64,000 bases of DNA from Eubacterium sp. (GTDB lineage Bacteria > Bacillota > Clostridia > Lachnospirales > Lachnospiraceae): NCBI GenBank assembly GCA_017480495.1, contig JAFVAQ010000037.1, forward strand, positions 1-64,000. The letters are read 5' to 3'. Position numbers and translations under genes: made by a program. The notes beneath the pieces were generated by a model. The model was given only the letters and a program-made list of their open reading frames with translations, was not told the origin of the DNA and searched no databases. Position 1 is the stretch's first letter; each line of letters starts with the position of its first letter. Shown here in pieces: positions 1 to 6,766 of the stretch.

Positions 1-195
1 AAGGTCGTAACATTTGCCGTATCTCTTGGACATGATGAAAGCCTGATTTTCCCACAACCGAGTTACGATGAGCGAATCAACCTATATCCGGAGAAATTCA
101 GAAAAGGCTTTATCCGCTTTAGTGTCGGACTCGAGGACCCGGATGATATCATAGCAGATTTGGATCAGGCGTTGAAATCGGTGGGGTTATGTTAG
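1..195 (+). CDS. Cys/Met metabolism PLP-dependent enzyme, C-terminal fragment
   Basis: Last 64 codons of a gene that starts before the window; the frame is open from base 1 to a TAG at 193-195. The tail SVGLEDPDDIIADLDQAL is the usual end of cystathionine gamma-synthase/lyase and O-acetylhomoserine sulfhydrylase family enzymes (fold type I PLP enzymes). The PLP lysine lies outside the window, so the exact reaction cannot be read. The nitrilase-family gene follows 24 bp downstream and may be co-transcribed. The window holds a second, complete member of the family at 50141. Confidence 0.85.
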   Translation, partial: KVVTFAVSLGHDESLIFPQPSYDERINLYPEKFRKGFIRFSVGLEDPDDIIADLDQALKSVGLC

Positions 196-219
196 AACTT
201 AATTTATGAGGTAAACGGG

Positions 220-1017
220 ATGAAGATTGCTCTTGCGCAGATGAAAATGGATACAGATATCGAAAAGAATTTCCAAAAGTCATTGCAGCTTATTTGTGAG
301 GCGGCGGAAAAGAAAGCGGATCTAATTTGCTTTCCGGAAATCCAGATCTCTCCATTCTTTCCCCAATTCCCAGACTGTGATGTGAGCGAATATGTCATGA
401 CGGAAGACAGCAGTTATGTGAAGGAAATAAGAAATGCTTGCCGGGAAAACCATATATTTGCTTCACCCAATTTTTATATTGAGGAAAAAGGGCATAGATA
501 CGATATGAGCTTTTTGATTGACGATCAGGGAGAAATCATAGGAAGACAGAAGATGGTTCATGTCGCTCAGTGTGAAATGTTTTATGAGCAGAGCTATTAC
601 ACTCCGTCTGAAGAAGGGTTTATGGTCTTTGATACGAGGTTGGGTAAAATAGGGATTGTTGTTTGCTTTGATCGTCATTACCCGGAGAGCATTCGCACTG
701 AGGCTTTGCGCGGTGCGGAGTTGATTATTGTCCCTACAGCAAACACAAAGTCGGAGCCATCTGAGCTTTTTAGGTGGGAGATTAAGGTTCAGGCATTCCA
801 AAACAGCGTAAACGTAGCAATGTGCAACAGAATTGGACGAGAAGGAAATATGGAGTTTTCCGGTGAATCTATTGTTGTAGGATTTGATGGAGAGACGATT
901 GCATTGGCGGGCAATCAGGAAGAACTGATATTGGCAGAGGTGAATCTTGGTGGAGCTGCTATAAAGCGTAACCAACGGCCATACATATCTCTTCGAAGAA
1001 CGGATCTGTATGAGTGA
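220..1017 (+). CDS. nitrilase/carbon-nitrogen hydrolase family amidase
   Basis: 265 aa cytoplasmic enzyme of the nitrilase superfamily, which hydrolyses amide or carbamoyl C-N bonds. The catalytic triad is visible: Glu40 in FPEIQ, Lys111 in GRQKMVH and Cys149 in VVCFDRHYPE. Length is normal for N-carbamoylputrescine amidase and omega-amidase type members. A GAGGT ribosome binding site at 208-212 sits 7 nt before the ATG. It follows a sulfur amino-acid PLP enzyme gene by 24 bp, which may hint at a role in amino-acid turnover (omega-amidases act in methionine salvage), but the substrate cannot be assigned from sequence alone. Confidence 0.85.
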   Translation: MKIALAQMKMDTDIEKNFQKSLQLICEAAEKKADLICFPEIQISPFFPQFPDCDVSEYVMTEDSSYVKEIRNACRENHIFASPNFYIEEKGHRYDMSFLIDDQGEIIGRQKMVHVAQCEMFYEQSYYTPSEEGFMVFDTRLGKIGIVVCFDRHYPESIRTEALRGAELIIVPTANTKSEPSELFRWEIKVQAFQNSVNVAMCNRIGREGNMEFSGESIVVGFDGETIALAGNQEELILAEVNLGGAAIKRNQRPYISLRRTDLYE

Positions 1018-1091
1018 AGCTTACTGTAGATGGCGAGAAGGAGCTCCGAGAGATAAATGCTGAGTATATAGCTGGAAGGGTTAAGGGATAG
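1014..1091 (+). CDS. possible 25-codon micro-ORF (GTG start)
   Basis: A short open frame begins with GTG overlapping the amidase stop and ends at a TAG 4 bases before the next gene. It would encode a charged peptide, VKLTVDGEKELREINAEYIA followed by GRVKG. The composition is protein-like and it fills the whole gap between two genes, so it may be the worn end of a lost gene. There is no good ribosome binding site and I do not recognise a family. Treat as tentative. Confidence 0.2.
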   Translation: MKLTVDGEKELREINAEYIAGRVKG

Positions 1092-1094
1092 CCT

Positions 1095-1286
1095 ATGATT
1101 CCTGATATTGAGAATTCAACTAAAGAGGAACGAGAAGAATATATAAGAAATCGTTTCAGATGTATAAGTGATTGTGACAATTGTGGGATTTGTACTATGT
1201 ACAGAAATCAGGATCCGATGCTTGTATATCAGGATTATATTAACGGAACAAGGGACTTTATGGATATTACTGCGGAATATCGGTAA
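1095..1286 (+). CDS. small cysteine-rich protein of unknown function
   Basis: 63 aa acidic, soluble protein with no signal or membrane segment. The middle carries a tight cysteine group, RCISDCDNCGIC, with four Cys at spacings x3, x2, x2, which could bind a metal or an iron-sulfur cluster. The preceding half is charged and helix-like (STKEEREEYIRNRF). An AAGGGA ribosome binding site lies 6 nt before the ATG. It sits directly upstream of a glutaredoxin-like gene, so a thiol or metal role is possible, but I do not recognise the family. Confidence 0.6.
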   Translation: MIPDIENSTKEEREEYIRNRFRCISDCDNCGICTMYRNQDPMLVYQDYINGTRDFMDITAEYR

Positions 1287-1333
1287 TTATCCATGTAACG
1301 AAGTGTGTTTTATTAGCTACAGGAGAGAAATTT

Positions 1334-1573
1334 ATGGAATTAAAGTTATATATGTTTGATACCTGCCCATATTGTCGGAAGGTAATAAATGAGATTGAAG
1401 CGAGTGGTCGTACAGATATAGAGTATCATAATATTCATAAGAATGAGGAAGACCGTCAGGAGCTTATCAGAGTGGGTGGCAAGCAGCAGGTGCCATGCCT
1501 ATTTATTGATGGTAAACCAATGTATGAAAGTGATGATATTGTAGGGTGGCTGAGGGCAAATCCACAAGTATAA
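1334..1573 (+). CDS. glutaredoxin-like thiol-disulfide oxidoreductase
   Basis: 79 aa, the size of a minimal glutaredoxin. The dithiol active site CPYC is at residues 11-14 right after the first beta strand, the cis-proline is Pro54 in QQVPC, and the C-terminal glutathione-site-like segment reads YESDDIVGWL. It reduces protein disulfides or mixed disulfides in the cytoplasm. AGGAGAG at 1321-1327 is a good ribosome binding site 6 nt before the ATG. Gram-positive anaerobes often lack glutathione, so the in vivo partner thiol is uncertain. It is close to a small Cys-rich protein gene (48 bp upstream). Confidence 0.85.
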   Translation: MELKLYMFDTCPYCRKVINEIEASGRTDIEYHNIHKNEEDRQELIRVGGKQQVPCLFIDGKPMYESDDIVGWLRANPQV

Positions 1574-1631
1574 ATTTACCTTCTGTATCCAAGAAATAAA
1601 TTCATTATTGATAAACTATCGAGGTAAAACA

Positions 1632-2108
1632 ATGTTCAGAAAAATGAGACGTTTTAAGCAACAGATATCTGATGAGGAATGCATACGTATTCTCAAAGAA
1701 GAGCCAAGAGGGGTTCTTTCTATGTTGGGAGACGATGGATATCCATATGGAATTCCTATCAGTCATTACTATTCTGAGGATGATGGGAAGATATATTTTC
1801 ATGGGGCTAAGGTCGGTCATAAGATAGATGCTATCAAAGCTAATGATAAAGTCAGCTTCTGCGTATATGATAAGGGCTATCGTAGAGAAGGAGAATGGGC
1901 ACTGAATATAAATAGCGTCATTGTATTTGGGAGAATTCATCTTGTAGATGATGAGGATAAGGCCAGGATGATCTGTACCAAACTGTGTCAGAAGTTTACT
2001 GATGATGAGGAATATCTGAAGAGAGAACTCGAGAATGCATTACCGCGAGTGCAGTGTTTGGAGTTGACGATAGAACATATGACAGGAAAGCTGGTAAATG
2101 AATCTTAA
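1632..2108 (+). CDS. pyridoxamine 5'-phosphate oxidase-like (NimA-type) flavin-binding protein
   Basis: 158 aa split beta-barrel protein of the PPOX-like family that includes NimA nitroimidazole reductases. Typical stretches are the start MFRKMRRFKQQ, the strand RGVLSMLGDDGYPYGIPISHYY and the barrel segment IYFHGAKVGHKIDAI, with KVSFCVYD following. Members bind FMN, F420 or heme and the individual function is rarely known. I place the start at 1632 because GAGGT (1621-1625) is 7 nt upstream; an in-frame TTG 24 bases earlier has no such site. Monocistronic by appearance. Confidence 0.8.
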   Translation: MFRKMRRFKQQISDEECIRILKEEPRGVLSMLGDDGYPYGIPISHYYSEDDGKIYFHGAKVGHKIDAIKANDKVSFCVYDKGYRREGEWALNINSVIVFGRIHLVDDEDKARMICTKLCQKFTDDEEYLKRELENALPRVQCLELTIEHMTGKLVNES

Positions 2109-2114
2109 ATATAA

Positions 2115-2132
2115 GACCAGTGGGGACTGTCC
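2115..2132 (+). repeat. GGGGACTGTCC dispersed repeat, short copy 1
   Basis: The core GACCAGTGGGGACTGTCC just after a stop codon matches copies at 3408, 4510, 13471 and 14265. Only the GC-rich core is present here; the AT-rich tail seen in the long copies is missing. The centre GGGGAC-T-GTCC is nearly palindromic and could form a small hairpin. Confidence 0.7.
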
Positions 2133-2135
2133 TTA

Positions 2136-2163
2136 TTGATTGGATATGCATATGTTGTAGAAT
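2136..2163 (+). promoter_or_regulatory. candidate sigma-A promoter for the DUF1349 gene
   Basis: TTGATT (2136-2141) and TAGAAT (2158-2163) are separated by 16 bp, directly after repeat copy 1 and 26 bp before the DUF1349 start codon. Identified by eye only. Confidence 0.45.
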
Positions 2164-2188
2164 CGCTTCGAATAATATAGGGGGAAAT

Positions 2189-2788
2189 ATGAATTTTGAC
2201 AGTTTCAAATGGATAAGAAAACCTGTTGAATTTAGGGTGGAATCAGACTGGATAGAAATAACTACAGAGCCTCATACGGATCTATGGCAAAGAACATATT
2301 ATCATTTTCAAAATGATAATGCACCGGTATTTCAGATGGAGACAGAGGATAAGTTCTTTTCATTTATTGTAAAGACGGATTTCTCAAAAAGTCATCATAG
2401 GTTCGATCAATGTGGAATTGTCCTATATCTGAACAGTGAGAATTGGTTGAAAGGATCTATAGAATATGAAAATGAAGCCTTTCAGCACCTGGGTTCGGTG
2501 GTAACTAATCATGGTTACTCGGATTGGGCAACGACAGAAATCTCTGCAGATATAAAGTCCATGTGGTATCGCCTTAGTCGTAGAGAAGATGATTATTGCA
2601 TTGAATGTTCGAAAGATGGCATAACCTTCAGCCAGATGAGAGTATGTCATTTGTGGGAGGGCGCTGGGAAGATCAGCTTCGGAATCTATGCTTGCAGCCC
2701 CGAAGAATCAAGCTTTAAAGCAGTTTTTACAGATATGAATATTACCGAATGTGCCTGGAAGCCGCATGACGGTCAGCAACCAGATTAA
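2189..2788 (+). CDS. DUF1349 family protein (concanavalin-like beta-sandwich)
   Basis: 199 aa soluble protein. It matches DUF1349: an opening with RKPVEFRVESDWIEITTEPHTDLWQ, then alternating strands including FVKTDFSKSHHRFDQCGIVLYL-like segments and the end GKISFGIYACSPEESSFKAVF. Such proteins resemble laminarin/concanavalin-like beta-sandwiches and have no proven general function. The ATG at 2189 has GGGGG just upstream (2180-2184). It stands alone between a repeat copy and a histidine phosphatase gene. Confidence 0.75.
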   Translation: MNFDSFKWIRKPVEFRVESDWIEITTEPHTDLWQRTYYHFQNDNAPVFQMETEDKFFSFIVKTDFSKSHHRFDQCGIVLYLNSENWLKGSIEYENEAFQHLGSVVTNHGYSDWATTEISADIKSMWYRLSRREDDYCIECSKDGITFSQMRVCHLWEGAGKISFGIYACSPEESSFKAVFTDMNITECAWKPHDGQQPD

Positions 2789-2847
2789 CTAGATGCATAG
2801 ACGGCTAGGGTTTTAATTATATAATAAAAAGAATAGAAGGTTGTAGT

Positions 2848-3408
2848 TTGATATATATAATAAGGCATGGGAAAACAGAACTGAACAAATCAAATGTCCT
2901 TCAAGGAAGAAGTGACTATCCTCTTAATGATGAAGGAATAAAGCAGGTAGAAGAAGCGGCATATAATCTAAAGAATGTGACATTTGACTATGTATTTTCC
3001 AGTCCACTGATAAGAGCAGTGAGAACAGCGGAAATAGTTGTTTCACAGTCTTCTATACAGATAGATGAAAGGCTAATTGAGATGGATTACGGTCCATACG
3101 AAGGTGTGAATCTAATGAATCCACCTGCTGAAATCCAGAAGTTCTTCAGCGACTTCGTTCATAATGAGGCGCCAGAGGGGATGGAACAGCTGTCATCTGT
3201 CGTAGATAGAGCTGGGAAGTTTATTGAGGATATCCTAAAACTGTCTGGGAATATACTCATTTCAACACATGCAATAGCTATGAAGGGATTGCTTGAATAT
3301 CTGACACCAGACTCTAATGGTAGCTATTGGTCAAAGTATATAGGGAATTGTGATATATACGTAGCTGATAATAAAGACGGACAGATATCTGTGCCAAGAA
3401 AAATGTAG
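2848..3408 (+). CDS. histidine phosphatase superfamily protein
   Basis: 186 aa cytoplasmic phosphatase or mutase-like enzyme (phosphoglycerate mutase fold). The phosphorylated histidine is in the N-terminal RHGKTELN motif (RHG at residues 6-8); the second arginine motif is SSPLIRAVRTAE, the acid residue is in LIEMDYGPYEG and the second histidine is in ISTHAIAM. Translation seems to start at a TTG, since GAAGG lies 7 nt upstream and the RHG motif is at the usual distance from that start. Likely a small-metabolite phosphatase; the substrate is unknown. Confidence 0.8.
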   Translation: MIYIIRHGKTELNKSNVLQGRSDYPLNDEGIKQVEEAAYNLKNVTFDYVFSSPLIRAVRTAEIVVSQSSIQIDERLIEMDYGPYEGVNLMNPPAEIQKFFSDFVHNEAPEGMEQLSSVVDRAGKFIEDILKLSGNILISTHAIAMKGLLEYLTPDSNGSYWSKYIGNCDIYVADNKDGQISVPRKM

Positions 3409-3426
3409 ACCTGTGGGGACTGTCCC
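3408..3426 (+). repeat. GGGGACTGTCC dispersed repeat, short copy 2
   Basis: GACCTGTGGGGACTGTCCC begins on the last base of the histidine phosphatase stop codon. Only the core is conserved. Its position immediately after a gene matches copies 1, 3 and 4, as expected for REP-like intergenic elements. Confidence 0.7.
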
Positions 3427-3525
3427 TACTGGCCCAGTTTGTTTAGCAGCGCACGCTTAGAATATTAAAGGAAAACTCGGACCATTCCGGGGAGATATAA
3501 GAAAGGATAAGGAGAGATTATAGAA

Positions 3526-3828
3526 ATGGTAAAGCATATAATTTTATGGCAATTAAAAGATGAACTTTCAGGCGAAGAAAAAGCAAAGGTTAGAGCTGAC
3601 ATAAAGGTAGGTCTTGAAGGCCTGGCAGGTAAGATTCCTGGTCTTATAGATATTCATGTTCAGATAGAAATGCTTGATTCGTCCAATGCTGATTTGATGT
3701 TAGATTCTACATTTGAAGATGCTGATTCACTAAAGGGCTATGCAGTACATCCTGAACATGTCGCTGTAGCAGATGGAGTTGTAAGACCTAATACAAAGAG
3801 CAGAGTATGTATTGATTATGAAGTATAG
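3526..3828 (+). CDS. Dabb family protein (stress-responsive alpha/beta barrel)
   Basis: 100 aa, exactly one Dabb domain. It starts with VKHIILWQLKDE, in which the family's conserved histidine follows the first Lys, and contains the helix-strand segment STFEDADSLKGYAVHPEHVAVAD. Dabb proteins are dimeric ferredoxin-like barrels, found in stress responses and in some ring-forming cyclases; the function here is unknown. Its 3' end overlaps the start of the shortened sfsA reading frame by 11 bp. Confidence 0.85.
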   Translation: MVKHIILWQLKDELSGEEKAKVRADIKVGLEGLAGKIPGLIDIHVQIEMLDSSNADLMLDSTFEDADSLKGYAVHPEHVAVADGVVRPNTKSRVCIDYEV

Positions 3829-4063
3829 TAATATAACCCAAGCAGTGTTCATAAGGAGACCTAATCGTTTTATCGCTGAGGTTGAGGTGAATGGTGTAAA
3901 GGAAATATTTGTAATACAAATGGATGGTGTATCAGAGGTGAGACCTAACATAGATACTCATCCGGAGTTTGCAGTGGCTATGAATGATGCTCAAAAAGCC
4001 GGAGTAGAGATATTATTTTTAAAATGTCATGTAGAACCGGATAGTTTAGAAATCACTTGCTGA
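3818..4063 (+). pseudogene. sfsA: sfsA with a large in-frame internal deletion
   Basis: The 81-codon frame joins two separated parts of SfsA (sugar fermentation stimulation protein, normally about 230 aa). Residues 1-28 (MKYSNITQAVFIRRPNRFIA, then EVEVNGV) are the SfsA start with its OB-like fold. From about residue 30 the sequence is the SfsA C-terminus (IFVIQMDGVSEVRPNIDTHP onward, then AQKAGVEILFLKCHVEPDS). The middle of about 150 residues, which holds the nuclease-like core, is missing. The join is in frame with no stop. It begins inside the Dabb gene end. Probably non-functional, though a short translated product cannot be excluded. Confidence 0.75.
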
Positions 4064-4080
4064 AGAAAATGGGGGATTAT

Positions 4081-4509
4081 ATGAAAGAATGGACACCTGA
4101 AGAACAATTAAATAATGAGCTGCCTGGTTTAAATGCTGGTAGCATAGTTATAGAAGCGATTGATGATATATTTTCTGTATGCAAGGTTGAAGACTATTCC
4201 GGTATAGATATAGATCAGAACTTTGTATTCACTGGAAGGACTGACACAGAGAAATCTTTAGTATGCCCTACAGATATAGTTCCAGATAATACTATCAGTC
4301 GTGAGGATGGCTGGAAGGGTTTCCGTATATGTGGAGAACTTGATTTTTCTCTTATCGGGATCCTGGCACGTATTACTAAGATACTTGCCTCGAGTGGTAT
4401 AGGGATATTCGTAGTATCTACGTATAATACTGATTACATTTTTGTTAAAGAAGAAAACTATATTAAAGCAATGAATGCACTGAGAGATTCAGGGTATTCT
4501 GTAAAATAG
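4081..4509 (+). CDS. ACT domain-containing protein
   Basis: 142 aa cytoplasmic protein made of paired ACT-like domains. The C-terminal half shows the CASTOR/ACT_7 pattern: FRICGELDFSLIGILARITK then ILASSGIGIFVVSTYNTDYI and FVKEENYIKAMNALRDSGY. Such small proteins probably sense amino acids; no ligand can be named. I choose the ATG at 4081 with GGGGG (4071-4075) upstream, rather than an in-frame TTG at 4057 that overlaps the previous frame. A long repeat copy starts right after its stop codon. Confidence 0.8.
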   Translation: MKEWTPEEQLNNELPGLNAGSIVIEAIDDIFSVCKVEDYSGIDIDQNFVFTGRTDTEKSLVCPTDIVPDNTISREDGWKGFRICGELDFSLIGILARITKILASSGIGIFVVSTYNTDYIFVKEENYIKAMNALRDSGYSVK

Positions 4510-4556
4510 GGCCAGTGGGGACTGTCCCCGTGACAACTTTTGTGAACTTTGTGAAG
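4510..4556 (+). repeat. GGGGACTGTCCCC dispersed repeat, long copy 3
   Basis: Runs from GGCCAGTGGGGACTGTCCCC through the tail TGACAACTTTTGTGAA. The tail is identical to copy 4 at 13471 for TGACAACTTTTGTGAA. The core GGGGAC-T-GTCCCC is a perfect hairpin-forming palindrome around one base. Confidence 0.75.
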
Positions 4557-4560
4557 TAAT

Positions 4561-4624
4561 ATATCTGACCTTATTGAAAATTCTCGTTTTGGGTATTGGA
4601 AAAAGGTCAGATATAAAATATAAT
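4561..4624 (+). promoter_or_regulatory. promoter with two-site inverted repeat upstream of the permease-pdxK operon
   Basis: TTGGAA (4596-4601) and TATAAT (4619-4624) are 17 bp apart. ATATCTGACCTT (4561-4572) is repeated inverted as AAGGTCAGATAT (4603-4614). One arm lies upstream of the -35 and the other in the spacer, 42 bp apart (about four helical turns). This reads as a two-site operator for a DNA-binding regulator rather than an RNA stem, because the left arm would lie upstream of the transcript start. Confidence 0.6.
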
Positions 4625-4629
4625 GCCGA

Positions 4630-4670
4630 CTTATAAAGAGCATATGCCTATTTTGGTTTTTATAAGGAGG
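4630..4670 (+). promoter_or_regulatory. leader hairpin adjoining the ribosome binding site
   Basis: The predicted transcript would begin near 4630 with CTTATAAA (4630-4637), which is complementary to TTTATAAG (4659-4666). The last G of this arm is the first base of the GGAGGG ribosome binding region for the permease start at 4679. Forming the stem would put the ribosome binding site against a helix. No known riboswitch motif (including the TPP consensus) is visible. Confidence 0.4.
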
Positions 4671-4678
4671 GCAAAAAA

Positions 4679-5908
4679 ATGTCTCGAATAGCACTAATCT
4701 GGTTCGGCGCAGCTATATCAATCGCCGAGATTCTTACAGGTGCATGCCTGGAAAGCCTAGGTCTTGTACGTGGTCTTGTAGTAATTGTCTTAGGTCATCT
4801 CATTGGTTTCCTGCTTCTGGTTCTTGCTGGAATTATTGGAGTTAAGAATAAAGAAGGCTCTATGAGGTCGTCGGCCCTATCCTTCGGAAAGTATGGAAGC
4901 TATTTCTTTGCAATTTTGAATATCATACAGCTTATAGGATGGCAGGGTATAATGATCTTCGATGCATCACTTTCTGCTCAGGGTATTCTAAGCCTTGGTC
5001 ATACATGGTGGTGTCTTATCATAGGTATTTTGACAATAACGTGGATTTTATTAGGGCTTAAGCATAGAGACAAGTTAAATGTCCTTGTTATGGTTTTATT
5101 ACTTATTCTAACCATTATTTTATCTTTTATTATTTTCTCCGGATTAAAGGGTGGGGAAACAGTTGGACAGAGTGCAAGTGAGAGACTCTCCATTGGACAA
5201 GGTTTAGAGCTGTCAATAGCGATGCCACTTTCCTGGATACCAATGATTGCTGACTATACATATAGAGCTGATAAGCCTGTTAAGACAACATTTGCAGCTT
5301 GTGCAACCTATACCGTTGCCAGTATTTGGATGTATATAATAGGTCTTGGAGCTGCAGTTATAACTCATGAAACAAGAATAGATCAGATAATGCTCAAGGC
5401 AGGCTTTGGTGTAGCAGGACTATTCATCATTGTTTTCTCCTGCGTTACAACAAACTTTATTGATGCATTTTCCTGCAATCAGTCAACCTTTGCTTTGTTC
5501 CCGGAGAATAAAGTCCCACAGGAACTAGAGGGAAAATCAAGTCTGATTCATAAAATAAAGGCTAACCTTCCTGGAATAATTGATACTATAATAGGTACAA
5601 TTGGTGCTATACTTTTACCGATGGAGAATATAACAGAATTCCTTTATTTTATTGGTTCAGTTTTTGCACCGATGATTTCAGTTCAGATTGCAGATCAATT
5701 TATAGTTGGACATAAAAAAACTGATACAAGAGTCGATGGAGTAGCAAGCGTTGCATGGATTCTTGGTTTTGTAATATATAGAGTCCTGATGAATTATGAT
5801 TTTGTTGTTGGTTATACTATACCAAATATGCTTATCACTGTATTTATAACAGTCATTTTAAGAAAGAGTACATTGAAGGCTCATACGCTTATTAAGAAAC
5901 CAGCATAA
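4679..5908 (+). CDS. NCS1-type permease, CytX/CodB-like
   Basis: 409 aa integral membrane protein with about 12 hydrophobic segments, of the purine/cytosine permease (NCS1) family. The opening IWFGAAISIAEILTGACLE and the segment SFGKYGSYFFAILNIIQLIG are closest to the CytX branch, thought to import hydroxymethylpyrimidine. No TPP riboswitch precedes it, and the next gene 25 bp downstream is a pyridoxamine kinase, so the substrate may instead be a vitamin B6 vitamer. That is inference from neighbourhood. GGAGGG lies just before the ATG. It has its own promoter (4596-4624). Confidence 0.75.
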   Translation: MSRIALIWFGAAISIAEILTGACLESLGLVRGLVVIVLGHLIGFLLLVLAGIIGVKNKEGSMRSSALSFGKYGSYFFAILNIIQLIGWQGIMIFDASLSAQGILSLGHTWWCLIIGILTITWILLGLKHRDKLNVLVMVLLLILTIILSFIIFSGLKGGETVGQSASERLSIGQGLELSIAMPLSWIPMIADYTYRADKPVKTTFAACATYTVASIWMYIIGLGAAVITHETRIDQIMLKAGFGVAGLFIIVFSCVTTNFIDAFSCNQSTFALFPENKVPQELEGKSSLIHKIKANLPGIIDTIIGTIGAILLPMENITEFLYFIGSVFAPMISVQIADQFIVGHKKTDTRVDGVASVAWILGFVIYRVLMNYDFVVGYTIPNMLITVFITVILRKSTLKAHTLIKKPA

Positions 5909-5933
5909 ACTTTAATTATGGAGATATAATAAA

Positions 5934-6764
5934 ATGAAGCAGAAGAAGATGGCACTTATAAATGACCTTACAGGCTTTGGACGATGTTCGATATCTGTAA
6001 TGGCACCTATAATCTCAGCTATGAAGATACAGGCAGTTAGTATACCGACAGCTATTTTGTCTACACATACTCAATTTCCTGAATTTTTCTTTGATGACTA
6101 TACACCTAAAATGCATGATTATATCCAGACTTATAAGAATCTGAATATGGAATTCGATGGTATAGCTACAGGCTTCCTTGGGTCAAAGGAACAGGTGGAT
6201 ATAGTGATAGATTTTATCAAGTATTTCAGAAATGATAAGAGCGTTATTCTTATCGATCCTGTTATGGGTGATAATGGAATATTATATAAGACCTATACTC
6301 GTGAAATGTGTGATAAAATGAAGGAGTTGGTAGAATATGCAAATATTATTACTCCTAATCTGACAGAGCTATGTACGATTCTGGGTGTTGACTTCGGGAA
6401 TGGTAAGTTCAGCATAGATGAGCTTCATGATATGTGTCAGGAGCTTTCAGAAAAGGGCCCGGAACATATAGTTGTAACAGGTATTCCTTTCCACAAAAAG
6501 CAGATAATGAATTACATTTATTCTAAGGGTGAGGACCCGCAGATCGTTATGGTCGACAGGATAGGTGAAGATAGAAGCGGAACAGGTGATGTTATAAGCT
6601 CTGTAATTGCAGGAATGTATATGAATGGTCATACATTTTATGACTCTGTCAGAAAGGCGGCTGAGTTTGCATCTAAATGTATAAAATATTGCGAAGAAAA
6701 CCAGGTCCCTACTCATTGGGGACTCTGCTTTGAAATGTATATGAAAGATCTTATGGAGGTATAG
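5934..6764 (+). CDS. pyridoxamine kinase (PdxY/PdxK-like)
   Basis: 276 aa ribokinase-fold kinase that phosphorylates B6 vitamers with ATP in the salvage route to PLP. Seen: the substrate-side opening NDLTGFGRCS, the central DPVMGDNG, TPNLTELCTILG, and the anion-hole/catalytic GTGD with Asp219. Length is normal. It lies 25 bp after the permease gene and 2 bp before the radical SAM gene, so the three are probably one transcript. HMP kinase (ThiD) is the alternative, but the opening sequence fits the pyridoxal/pyridoxamine kinase branch better. Confidence 0.8.
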   Translation: MKQKKMALINDLTGFGRCSISVMAPIISAMKIQAVSIPTAILSTHTQFPEFFFDDYTPKMHDYIQTYKNLNMEFDGIATGFLGSKEQVDIVIDFIKYFRNDKSVILIDPVMGDNGILYKTYTREMCDKMKELVEYANIITPNLTELCTILGVDFGNGKFSIDELHDMCQELSEKGPEHIVVTGIPFHKKQIMNYIYSKGEDPQIVMVDRIGEDRSGTGDVISSVIAGMYMNGHTFYDSVRKAAEFASKCIKYCEENQVPTHWGLCFEMYMKDLMEV

Positions 6765-6766
6765 AA

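Noticed and set aside
463-975. Long antisense frame over the nitrilase gene, and similar minus-strand frames over other genes
   Set aside because: No ribosome binding sites or family features; they mirror the codon pattern of the real gene on the other strand.
4561-4614. Inverted 12-bp repeat as an RNA hairpin or terminator
   Set aside because: The left arm lies upstream of the predicted -35, so it would not be in the transcript; the layout fits a DNA operator better.
4509-4678. Possible TPP riboswitch upstream of the CytX-like permease
   Set aside because: Neither the CTGAGA nor the ACC-TTGAACCTGATC-type conserved stretches are present, and the promoter predicted at 4596-4624 leaves a leader of only about 50 nt, too short for a TPP aptamer.
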